Shown one piece after another: positions 54,560-63,185 of a stretch of DNA of 64,000 nucleotides; position 1 is the stretch's first letter, and each line of letters opens with the position of its first letter. A program made the translations under genes and the position numbers. Location of the stretch: contig CBDFIN010000008.1 of NCBI GenBank assembly GCA_965248135.1, positions 261,278 through 325,277 of the forward strand, given 5' to 3'. This stretch comes from SZUA-100 sp965248135. Its GTDB lineage: Bacteria; Pseudomonadota; Alphaproteobacteria; Rhizobiales; Rhizobiaceae. The notes under the pieces are model-generated. The model saw only the letters and a program-made list of their open reading frames with translations, searched no databases and was not told the origin of the DNA.

Positions 54560-55368
54560 TGCCGGTTTCCCCATGTTACTTGAGTTTGAGGAAAGCTTAG
54601 GCGATTTTGGCGCGTTTTTCAAGTAATAATTGTTTAGCCACGTCCTGTTATAGTTCCACGCTGACAGTCTGACTCGAAAGTCTTGTAACAACAACAAAGG
54701 CTTGAAAATCGTGCCAAACCATCATTTTTTGCAAAAGCCCATTGTTTCGGGAGATTTGCAATCCGTTGAGTTTCCCCAGCTATTGGGGGACCTGGCGTAA
54801 CATATTGAAAACATGATGATACTTTCGAAATAGGCTCTGAGGAAGTTTATGCAGGTCTTGGTGAGGCGGGCAGACGCTGAATTGCGGCGAGAATTGAATA
54901 CTGCGCCTTCCATCAGATCGTTATCGCCGCACAAAAATGAAATCAGAGAAAATTACCTGCAACTATCCGGAGATAAAATTGAAGGATAATATCCCTCAAA
55001 TTGTCTAATATGCAATTTCCAAAGTAATGGCTAAGCGCTGCCGTATGCCTCAGGAAGAACCAAAACAATTTAGTCACAGTTTTGCCGCTCGGCGAAAGCC
55101 GGCTTCAATATCTAGCGCGGCAAGCAGTAAAATGGGGGCTGAACCGCCAAAGCCATAAATAATCGAATGCCCGCCAGTGGCACATATTAACATCATCATT
55201 CGGGTCGCAAGCTGGACAATTGGGACTTGTGGCTCAAGCTTGGCCGGGGCCAATGACGCCCGGTTTTTGGTGAAGCGAGATAAACCGCGTCTGGTATTAT
55301 TGTTTTTCGCGCCTGGCCGAATGAAATGATCTGTCTCCATCACATAAACCTGATTAGGCGCGACCCGC
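54560..55368. other. Gene-poor stretch, Sel1 gene to MttB gene
   Basis: 809 bp. Contains only short open frames without recognisable similarity and a half copy of the BIME-like repeat (55221-55297). A minus-strand frame at 55074-55220 is hydrophobic (HSIIYGFGGSAPILLLAALD) and may be a leftover membrane-protein tail, but I cannot name it. Confidence 0.4.
55221..55297. repeat. BIME-like dispersed repeat, half copy
   Basis: Matches the right half of copies 2 and 3: GGGACTTGTGGCTCAAGC, then GGCCGGGGCCAATGACG, a T-run, and CGCGTCTGGTAT at the end. The left half is absent. Confidence 0.75.
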
Positions 55369-56934
55369 TCAAATCACTTCACGCGCCCCGTGCGTGGTCA
55401 CCTTGCCCAATATCTTCTTTTCCGCCGCCTGCACCACCGTGTCAATTTCGTGCAGCTGATCATCATCCGGCAAGCCTTGTGGCGGTGACGCCTTGATCAG
55501 TTCAAGCGCCCTATCGCGGGCCGCCTCAAAGGCGCCTGCCCTTTCTTGCGCTTCATAATCGTCGCGTCCGGTGCGTTGAAACACTTCCGGCATATTTTGG
55601 CTGCGGCAATATTTCAGCGTATGGGTTGAATCCAGAAAATGCGAACCAATGCCGATTTTGGAAATCTCATCCCAGTTAAAAGCCTCGTCATCGACGGGTG
55701 GCGATTGTTTAAGCCGGCGGTAAAATCCACCCAGTTCATTATCGAGCACCGCCTGTACGGGTGAAAACACGGTGGCACATTCAAGCTGGCCGACACCGCC
55801 CAGAATATCGGCACCCGAAAGAGCGACCGTCTGCCCCAGCATGGCACGCTCTGCCATCGACTGGCCATCCACATCCGGCGTATCAGAACCCGCACCATAG
55901 GTATGCGCCACCAGACCAAAGCCGCGTTTGAAGACATCGATGGCCATCGCCTTGGCCTGCAAACTCTCGACACAGGAATGAAGCGCCCTGCCGGTGCGCA
56001 TATCGAGGGTAAACATCAAAGGCGTTGCTATAACCGGTGTTCCAGGCACCAGCACATGGCCGAGCGTGATCATCGCCAATATCTCACTCACCGCCATCAA
56101 CACATTGCCGGCAACGGTTATTGGCGCGGTTCCTCCAGCCGATGGCAGCGAGCAGGCATGGACGGGAATGCCGGCCTTGCCACACTGGATCATCACCTCC
56201 ACATCCATCACCTTGAATTCAAGCGGTGTAAACGAACACATGATGCAACTAGCTATCGGCCTTTTTTTCAACTCGTCTTCACCACCGGCGGCAATGGTGG
56301 CGATGCGCAGCAGATATTCGACATTTTCCACATTATAGGGCTGCAGCCAGATATGCTTGTCGGTCCTGGCAATCAGCGAAGCGACACCATGAATGTCGCT
56401 GGTCAGTTCGTGCACACCGTAGCTGAAGGGATGGGCGATAATGCCAACCTCGTCGAGCCCGTTTGCCAGGGCCGCTATCGTGGCGACATCGTCGATCATC
56501 AAATTGCGGTATTTGTTGGAATGCGGTTCGACAAAACCGTGGGCGCCGGTGCCGGTGCGCATGATAAAACCATTATCGGTGCGCGGCAGAGATATATCCC
56601 GTTCCGGTCGTTTGCCACAAAGTTGGATCTGGCGCGGCGTGTGTTGCAGCGCTTCGTTGACAAGTTCGCGCGGCAATAGCAACCGGGTCGGCTCCCGCCC
56701 GGCGAGCGCGCCTTTTTGGCGCAGCTTCGCATTTGCCTCCTCATGAACAACGGCTACGCCATGATTTTCCAGCAGGTCGAGCGCACGAGACTTGATTTGT
56801 TCAAGATCATCATCGCTTAAAAAAGAAAATCGAGGGGGCGCGGTTGCGGGCTTTGCCAAATTGAACGCATCAGGTGGTGCTGCAACAAAAGGTTTGCTAT
56901 TTTTCCTGCGTCTTGGCAAACGGTTTCGAGCCAT
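55369..56934 (-). CDS. MttB superfamily methyltransferase (non-pyrrolysine)
   Basis: 521 aa, COG5598 family related to trimethylamine:corrinoid methyltransferase. Recognisable: LLENHGVAVVHEEANAKLRQ at the N-terminus, TGTGAHGFVEPHSNKYRNL, and GGVGQLECATVFSPVQAVLD near the C-terminus. It has no in-frame amber codon, so it is not a pyrrolysine MttB; non-Pyl relatives demethylate quaternary amines such as glycine betaine, carnitine or proline betaine. No corrinoid protein gene is adjacent. The start at 56934 has GGAGGAA 10 bp upstream. An Arg-rich N-terminal tail (ARNRLPRRRKNSK) is unusual. Confidence 0.88.
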   Translation of the reverse strand: MARNRLPRRRKNSKPFVAAPPDAFNLAKPATAPPRFSFLSDDDLEQIKSRALDLLENHGVAVVHEEANAKLRQKGALAGREPTRLLLPRELVNEALQHTPRQIQLCGKRPERDISLPRTDNGFIMRTGTGAHGFVEPHSNKYRNLMIDDVATIAALANGLDEVGIIAHPFSYGVHELTSDIHGVASLIARTDKHIWLQPYNVENVEYLLRIATIAAGGEDELKKRPIASCIMCSFTPLEFKVMDVEVMIQCGKAGIPVHACSLPSAGGTAPITVAGNVLMAVSEILAMITLGHVLVPGTPVIATPLMFTLDMRTGRALHSCVESLQAKAMAIDVFKRGFGLVAHTYGAGSDTPDVDGQSMAERAMLGQTVALSGADILGGVGQLECATVFSPVQAVLDNELGGFYRRLKQSPPVDDEAFNWDEISKIGIGSHFLDSTHTLKYCRSQNMPEVFQRTGRDDYEAQERAGAFEAARDRALELIKASPPQGLPDDDQLHEIDTVVQAAEKKILGKVTTHGAREVI

Positions 56935-57134
56935 CGAACATTCCTCCGGGTTCCAGAAAAATGGCACACACCGTTTTGGCTCACTGCCTGCCTACTTGAG
57001 TACGAGCGCAACTCTAGTGCAAACGGCGACGCCCCGCAAGCGAACGATTGACGCCGCGCTGCCGGATAGCAAAAACATTGTGCTAATCATTTTGAATGAA
57101 ATCTGTCGTCAGGCCGAGAGAGGACAAACAAACA

Positions 57135-57926
57135 TCAGGCGCAGACGCAATTGCGACCCTGTTGTTTTGCCTCATATAGACGCTTGTCAGCTTGCTTGAT
57201 CAGTGCCCGGTCATCGAAGATGTTTTCGCTGCTGACAGCAACACCAATGCTTACCGTTGGACTGACAATCGCTTCGTCAACCTCAATCTTCAAATCAGCC
57301 ACCATGCTACAAAATCGCTCTGCAAACGGCACAATTTGGCTTTCGCTGGCAAACGGCGCAATAACCGCAAATTCTTCACCGCCGATACGGGTGATAATAT
57401 CATGCTCGCGGGTCAATTGCTGCAACAGGGCGCTGATCCTTTTCAACACCAGGTCGCCGACATCGTGGCCATGCGTGTCATTGATCTCCTTGAAGTGATC
57501 CAGATCCAGAATGAGGAGGCCAAGAGGTTTGCCGATCTTTCTGAATTCATTGAGATATTCAACCAGTGCTTTCTGAAAAAAGCGGCGATTGTGCAAGCCC
57601 GTAAGCGGATCGGTCAGCGCTTCAAGCGCATATTTTTGAGCCCGTTTCTCTTGGCTCCGAGCCTCTTGCGATTGATGTTTGATGATCGGCATCACGACAA
57701 GCAGACCACCAACCATTGTCGCAGCAATAAAAAACGCCGACCAGGTCAATTGCTGAAAAGTGGTGGCCAAAGATTCTGTAATATTGTCGCTTCGTCCGGC
57801 AACAATATCATCAACAGAATGACTGAGTCGGAAATAGATATAAAGTGCTGACCCCAAAGAAAGTGTCACTGCGGTTGTGTATACCCCATAGGCCAGCTCA
57901 GGCAGATATTTAAGATTAGTACTCAA
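57135..57926 (-). CDS. Membrane-bound GGDEF diguanylate cyclase
   Basis: 263 aa. Two transmembrane helices (residues about 13-32 and 62-81) flank a short periplasmic loop, then a GGDEF domain from DPLTGLHNRR (106-115) with the active site GGEEF at 182-186. It makes cyclic di-GMP from GTP. No RxxD inhibitory site is evident before GGEEF. No EAL domain. Confidence 0.92.
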   Translation of the reverse strand: MSTNLKYLPELAYGVYTTAVTLSLGSALYIYFRLSHSVDDIVAGRSDNITESLATTFQQLTWSAFFIAATMVGGLLVVMPIIKHQSQEARSQEKRAQKYALEALTDPLTGLHNRRFFQKALVEYLNEFRKIGKPLGLLILDLDHFKEINDTHGHDVGDLVLKRISALLQQLTREHDIITRIGGEEFAVIAPFASESQIVPFAERFCSMVADLKIEVDEAIVSPTVSIGVAVSSENIFDDRALIKQADKRLYEAKQQGRNCVCA

Positions 57927-58033
57927 CGCCTACCCCCGCAGTATGTCCGAACTGCACATTCAACTGATTGCAACCCATATTATCGCATGAAATTAGTTGC
58001 AAGGAGTGAACATTCTATAAATGCCGGAAGTGT

Positions 58034-58936
58034 TCATTGTCGAAATACAACCCAGCTTTTATCTAACTGGTTTCTGAACCAGGTTGACTGGCGCTTGGCA
58101 TATTGCCGGGTTGCGGTTCTTGCCCGTTCGGCGGCCTCATCAAGAGAAATTGCACCATTCAGATAGTCTTTGATCTGAGGCACACCAATTGCCTTGAGCA
58201 CCGGATGATCAGCTGAAATGGCATGCTGATTTAGTTGCTTGACTTCTTCAATCGCACCCTTTTCCAACATGGCGCCAAACCGTTCTTCAATACGCCGATG
58301 CAAAACCTCGCGCGGCGGCAAAATAAGCCGTCGTTCGACATTTTCCATTGTCAGAACCGGGGACTGCCGGGTTGACTTGTGGTAATCGAGGATTGACCGA
58401 CCGGTTGCTTGCCAAACTTCCAGCGCGCGTACAATGCGCTGGCCGTCTCCAGTTTTGATCGTCGCGGCAACACCAGGATCATGCCGCTCAAGTTCTCGCC
58501 ACAAAATATCGACACCATCTTTTTGCAGGCGCTTGCGCCAGTGCGCGCGGATATCACCGGGTACAGCAGGGATCGAGGCAAGCCCCTCACACAGTGCCTT
58601 GAAATAGAGGCCCGTGCCGCCAACAAAGACGGGTATTTTGCCATTTTCCTCGATCTCTGCAAGGGCGATACGGACATCGCCCAACCATTGGGCAACAGAA
58701 TAGGCCCGCGTAAGGCTGGCGTGACCATATAATTTGTGCGCTACGTCCTTCATATCCGTGTCATCTGGACGAGCCGTCAACACTTTCAACACCGGGTATA
58801 CCTGCATTGAATCGGCATTGATGACGACGCCGTCCCATTTTTTTGCCATCTCCAGCGCACGCCAAGACTTGCCGCTTGCCGTTGGCCCGGCTATCAAAAC
58901 TGCTTCAGGTCTTGTTCCCAATCGAGCTTTTTCCAT
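58034..58936 (-). CDS. miaA: tRNA dimethylallyltransferase MiaA
   Basis: 300 aa. Modifies A37 of tRNAs reading UNN codons. P-loop GPTASGKS at 17-24, VINADSMQVYPVL, VGGTGLYFKALCEGLA and the C-terminal YAKRQSTWFRNQ are family marks. The ATG at 58936 shares the bases CATG with the divergent serB ATG at 58935, so the two start codons overlap by two bases on opposite strands. No ribosome site is visible. Confidence 0.93.
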   Translation of the reverse strand: MEKARLGTRPEAVLIAGPTASGKSWRALEMAKKWDGVVINADSMQVYPVLKVLTARPDDTDMKDVAHKLYGHASLTRAYSVAQWLGDVRIALAEIEENGKIPVFVGGTGLYFKALCEGLASIPAVPGDIRAHWRKRLQKDGVDILWRELERHDPGVAATIKTGDGQRIVRALEVWQATGRSILDYHKSTRQSPVLTMENVERRLILPPREVLHRRIEERFGAMLEKGAIEEVKQLNQHAISADHPVLKAIGVPQIKDYLNGAISLDEAAERARTATRQYAKRQSTWFRNQLDKSWVVFRQ

Positions 58937-59822
58937 GTCATATGTTGCGACGTTGATTTCAAATCCGGCCAATCCTGCTGTAAGCGAGGATCTTGCCGAA
59001 AACATTGCCGCCCTCCTCGGTTGCGCACCTGTGTATTGGCTTGCCGATAACATTGCCTGCGATATTGTTCTAGATGCTAACAGCGATCCGGCAACCAGCA
59101 AAAACACAATCAAAAGTATTATCGGTGCCCAACCCGTCGATATTGTCGTTCAGTATCAAGACACCCGCCGACGAAAAGCGCTGATTGCCGATATGGATTC
59201 CACCATGATTGAGCAAGAGTGTATTGATGAACTGGCGGCCGAAGCCGGCTTCAAAGACCAGGTATCAGAAATTACAGCGCGCGCAATGAATGGTGAAATC
59301 CCGTTTGAGCCGGCCCTTAAGGCACGGGTAGCATTATTGAAGGGGCTGCCTATCTCAATCATTGAGCGGGTGATCGAAAAGCGCATCACTTTGACATCTG
59401 GCGGGCGGCAACTTGTTGCCACCATGAATGCCAATGGAGCTCATACGGCGTTGGTTTCCGGTGGGTTTAGTCATTTCACCAGCCATGTTGCAAGGCTGCT
59501 TGGTTTTGCTGAAAACCGGGCTAATGTTCTCATTGAGCATGAAAATATACTGACCGGCGAGGTTGCCCAACCCATTTTGGGCCGTCAGGCGAAGGTTGAG
59601 GCACTCGATGAAATTGCCGCTGCCAACAATCTCGACAAGAATGAGTTTATTGCCGTCGGCGATGGTGCCAATGATCTGGGAATGTTGAGCGCTGCTGGAT
59701 GCGGCGTTGCTTTACATGCCAAGCCGGTGGTGGCACAGCAAGCCGAAGTCCGCATCGACCATGGTGACCTTAGTGCTTTGCTTTATATTCAGGGATATCG
59801 GAAAAGAGATTTTGTTGCATGA
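58935..59822 (+). CDS. serB: Phosphoserine phosphatase SerB
   Basis: 295 aa. Last step of serine synthesis, HAD superfamily: nucleophile Asp86 and acid Asp88 in ADMDSTMIEQECIDEL, motif II Ser in LVSGGFSHFT, Mg-binding GDGANDLGML. The N-terminal part (MSYVATLISNPANPAV) matches rhizobial SerB starts. Divergent from miaA with overlapping start codons; its stop overlaps the next gene as ATGA. Confidence 0.94.
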   Translation: MSYVATLISNPANPAVSEDLAENIAALLGCAPVYWLADNIACDIVLDANSDPATSKNTIKSIIGAQPVDIVVQYQDTRRRKALIADMDSTMIEQECIDELAAEAGFKDQVSEITARAMNGEIPFEPALKARVALLKGLPISIIERVIEKRITLTSGGRQLVATMNANGAHTALVSGGFSHFTSHVARLLGFAENRANVLIEHENILTGEVAQPILGRQAKVEALDEIAAANNLDKNEFIAVGDGANDLGMLSAAGCGVALHAKPVVAQQAEVRIDHGDLSALLYIQGYRKRDFVA

Positions 59823-60385
59823 TCTTGCTTGAAACAGAACGACTGATTTTGCGAAACTGGTGCGAAGAAGATCAGCCCGTCATGCACCGGTTGAACAGTG
59901 ATGAAAAGACCATGGAGTTTTTTCCCTTTCACCGCACCAGAGAAGAATCCAACAAGATGATGGCCGATGTGTCGGAGCGAATTGACGATTTGGGCTATGG
60001 CTGGAGCGCTGTGGAACTAAAGTCCAGCAATGAGGTTGTGGGATTTTGCGGTATCTCGGATTTCACCGTAAACTTACCCTTCACCCCTGCAGTTGAAATC
60101 GGCTGGCGTTTCTTACCCGAATCCTGGGGGAATGGCTATGCAACCGAGGCCGCACAGGCCTGGCTGGAGTTCGGTTTTTCAACCCTTGGGCTAAAGCGCA
60201 TTATCTCGTTTTCCGTTCCTCAAAACACCGCCTCAATCGCAGTAATGAAGCGATTGGGCATGAAGCACTATCCGCGGAACGATTTTGATCACCCATCTAT
60301 CTCGCCCAAGGTGACGCATTTAATACGGCACGTTTTCTATGCAATTATCAGGGACGAGTTTGCTGCCAAACGCGAAAAGGGATAA
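59819..60385 (+). CDS. GNAT family N-acetyltransferase (RimJ/RimL-like)
   Basis: 188 aa: LETERLILRNWCEEDQPVM at the N-terminus and acetyl-CoA-binding region RFLPESWGNGYATEAAQAWL, then SVPQNTASIAVMKRLGM. Likely acetylates an alpha-amino group of a protein or small molecule. Translationally coupled to serB (4-bp overlap). Convergent with the mucD remnant, 30 bp away. Confidence 0.9.
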   Translation: MILLETERLILRNWCEEDQPVMHRLNSDEKTMEFFPFHRTREESNKMMADVSERIDDLGYGWSAVELKSSNEVVGFCGISDFTVNLPFTPAVEIGWRFLPESWGNGYATEAAQAWLEFGFSTLGLKRIISFSVPQNTASIAVMKRLGMKHYPRNDFDHPSISPKVTHLIRHVFYAIIRDEFAAKREKG

Positions 60386-60415
60386 TTACCGTTCCGACGT
60401 TTTGGGTTATAAAAA

Positions 60416-61947
60416 CTATTCGATACGAACAACAGCGAAGCGCAAATCACCGGTTTTCGAAGCAATCAACAAAAGAGCGTTCTTGCGCCCTTCCTTCTTC
60501 AGTGCTTCAACCCTTTTTTTAACGTCCGCCGGTGTCTTTACGGCTTCCTGACCAACTTCCGCGATTACATCGCCAGCTTTCAATCCTTTGCCGGCAGCAG
60601 CCGATTCCACCTCGACTTCAGTAACCACGACGCCTTCCACGCTTTCGGAAAGTTCGAATTTCTTTCTGGTCGTCTCGTTTAGTTCATCAACCGTTATACC
60701 CAGCACTGTCACCGCAGTACTTTTTGGCACCACTTCGTCCCTTGGCGAAACCGAAGCCAGCTTTTCGCCATCTTCCAGCCGGCCCAGGGTTACTTTGACG
60801 TTCACTTCTTCACCCTTGCGCAGCACCCTCACGTCCACCGATTTCCCCACCGGCGTATCGGCGACAATCCGGGGTAAATTTCTCATATTCACGATATCCC
60901 GCCCGTCGAACTTCAATATCACATCACCCGGCAACAGGCCGAATTCTTCCGCTGGTCCACCTTTTGTTACGCCGGCAACCCAGCGCCCCACGGGCTTTTT
61001 TCATACCGAGGCTTTCACCAATATCGTCGGTGACAGGCTGGATTCGCACACCAAGCCATCCGCGTTTGGTTTCACCAAATTCCCGTAATTGCGAGATCAC
61101 ATTCATCGCAATGTTTGAAGGCGTCGAAAAACCGATACCGATTGAACCGCCGGAAGGTGAGATGATCGCCGTATTTATGCCGATCACTTCACCATTCATG
61201 TTGAACAACGGCCCTCCTGAGTTTCCCTTGTTTATCGACGCATCGGTCTGGATGAAACTGTCATAAGGCCCCGAGCGGATATCGCGTTCAACAGCCGAGA
61301 CAATACCCAGAGTTACAGAACCGCCAAGCCCGAATGGATTGCCGATCGCCATCACCCAGTCACCAATGCGTGCGCTGTTCGAATCACCAAACGATACCGC
61401 TTTAAGTGGTTTTTTCCGGTTTCACCCGCAGCACCGCTATGTCGGTCTTTTTGTCGGTGCCGATGTTCTCGGCCTTCAATCTTGATCCATCGGTAAAATT
61501 GATTGTGATTTCATCGGCGTCAGCGATTACATGATTGTTGGTAATAATAATTCCAGACGCATCGATGACAAATCCCGAGCCGAGGGATTGCACTTTGCGG
61601 GATTGCCTCTTGTTCGGATTGTTGCCGTTCTTTTCCTGTTGGCGATTAAAAAACTCATCAAAGAACTCTTGAAAGGGCAGGCCCTTGGGTCCTTTCGGCG
61701 TTGGAAGACTAAATGGCGCACCGCCGCGGTCACCTTTGACCGTCTGGGACGTTGATATATTGACCACCGCTGCCAGCAGTGGCTCTGCAAGATCAGCTAC
61801 TGACTGCGGTCCTTGCGCCCGCGCTGTCTCGATGCCAACAAGGCCCCGCCAATCACCAAAATCTATCGGAGCGGTTGTGATTGCCAACGCCACCAGCAGG
61901 ATTTTTGCCTGTGGTCCCAGTCTGGAAATTACGGACATCATGGCCAT
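60416..61947 (-). pseudogene. mucD: Periplasmic serine protease DegP/MucD, two single-base frameshifts
   Basis: Signal peptide (ILLVALAITTAPIDF region), trypsin domain with His in NNHVIADADE, Asp in KKTDIAVLRV and Ser in NKGNSGGPLFN, then two PDZ domains (GGPAEEFGLLPGDVILKFDG and AAAGKGLKAGDVIAEVG). The frame breaks twice: an extra base in the T-run 61410-61415 (PEK-PLKAV expected) and an extra base in the CCC run 60979-60981 (GAL-VAGV expected). Everything else is intact, about 500 aa in total. Either a very recent double mutation or two homopolymer sequencing errors. In the hflK-hflC-DUF2065-mucD order. Confidence 0.9.
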
Positions 61948-62103
61948 GGTAATTCGTCCTTTGCATCGTGTTCCAAGCGGCCACCCGCTCGATATTCAAT
62001 TTACCCATGTTATGTCAAAATATTACGACAGCGAATAGCCGGCAGGGTTTTTCACGTAAGATTGATAGCATCTCATCTGGATATATGACGCGAAAAATTC
62101 CTG

Positions 62104-62289
62104 CTATCCTCTGACTAGCCAAACAACCAAAACACCCGCGCACACCACAATTATGCCGATAGTTCGCATAGTGGTTTCCGGAATTTGTGCCGCCTCACGG
62201 GCCATCCGCCGCGCCACCGAAGGCGCTGCTGCATAAACCAATCCTTCAATTACAAACACGAGGCCGATGGCCGTGATGAAGTCGTTCAT
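62104..62289 (-). CDS. DUF2065 family small membrane protein
   Basis: 61 aa, two transmembrane helices (FITAIGLVFVIEGLVYAA and GIIVVCAGVLVVWLV) around a short basic loop (RRMAREAAQIPET). Matches the DUF2065 (YjeT) family that follows hflC in many proteobacteria. Overlaps the hflC stop as ATGA. Function not known. Confidence 0.88.
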   Translation of the reverse strand: MNDFITAIGLVFVIEGLVYAAAPSVARRMAREAAQIPETTMRTIGIIVVCAGVLVVWLVRG

Positions 62290-63185
62290 TCAGCCTGCAC
62301 CGGCGCCGCTGCGCCATTTGCATCACGGAAAAACCGGAAAAACTCGGAATTTGGCGACAGAACCAGCGTCGTATCGCTCTTTTGGAGCGCCTCGGCATAG
62401 GCTGCCATCGACCGGTAAAAAGCAAAGAACTCCGGGTCGCGATTGTAGGCATCGGCAAAAATCGAATTCCGTTCGGCATCGCCTTCACCACGCAATATCT
62501 GCCCGTCACGGTCTGCGGCGGCACGAATTTCGACAACCTCACGGTCCGCTTTCGCGCGAAGACGGCGGGCCGCTTCCAGGCCCCGGGCGCGCAACCGTTC
62601 GGCTTCAGCCAACCGCTCCGCCTTCATCCGGTTGAATGTCTGGTCTGAGACTTCGGCGGTCAAATCGGTACGGCGAATACGAACATCTTCAATTAGCAGG
62701 CCCAATTCATTGGCCGCCGGTATCAACTCGTCGCGCACTTCCCGCATCATCGCGGTACGTTCTGCTGAAAGTGCCGCTTCAAAACCGCGCAAGCCATATA
62801 CCCGGCGCAGGGCTGCATCAAGCTGGGTGCGCAATCGTTGCTCAGCCAGAACGAGACTGCCGGACACCTGACCACGGAAAATCTTGGCATTGGATATCCG
62901 GTAGGCCAGGAAGGCATCCACCTGATAGAATTTGCCGCCCGAAACCTGAACCGTGATATCGTCGAGATCGAACCGCAACAAACGGTCCTCGACAATTTGG
63001 ACCGATTCCAGATCAAACATGCCAAGCGGCAGTTTGAAATAAAGCCCGGGTTCGGCCTTTACCCGCTTGATCTCGCCAAATCGTAAAACAATGGCCTGCT
63101 CGCGTTCATTGACAACGAAAATCGAATTGAAGCCCAGAAAAGCTACTATCGCCACCAATATGGCAACTATCGCTGTGCGGTTCAT
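62286..63185 (-). CDS. hflC: Protease modulator HflC
   Basis: 299 aa SPFH/band-7 protein anchored by one N-terminal helix (VAILVAIVAFLGFNSIFVV), bulk in the periplasm. With HflK it forms a cage around FtsH that limits degradation of membrane proteins. Coiled-coil rich middle (AERLAEAERLRARGLEAARR). ATGA overlaps with hflK upstream and DUF2065 downstream. Confidence 0.95.
   Translation of the reverse strand: MNRTAIVAILVAIVAFLGFNSIFVVNEREQAIVLRFGEIKRVKAEPGLYFKLPLGMFDLESVQIVEDRLLRFDLDDITVQVSGGKFYQVDAFLAYRISNAKIFRGQVSGSLVLAEQRLRTQLDAALRRVYGLRGFEAALSAERTAMMREVRDELIPAANELGLLIEDVRIRRTDLTAEVSDQTFNRMKAERLAEAERLRARGLEAARRLRAKADREVVEIRAAADRDGQILRGEGDAERNSIFADAYNRDPEFFAFYRSMAAYAEALQKSDTTLVLSPNSEFFRFFRDANGAAAPVQAE

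Noticed and set aside
55903..56679. Open frame of 258 codons opposite the MttB-family gene
   Set aside because: Antisense shadow; the minus-strand protein is a recognised family.
55369..56934. Pyrrolysine-type trimethylamine methyltransferase
   Set aside because: The frame has no internal amber codon, and no pyl genes are in the window.
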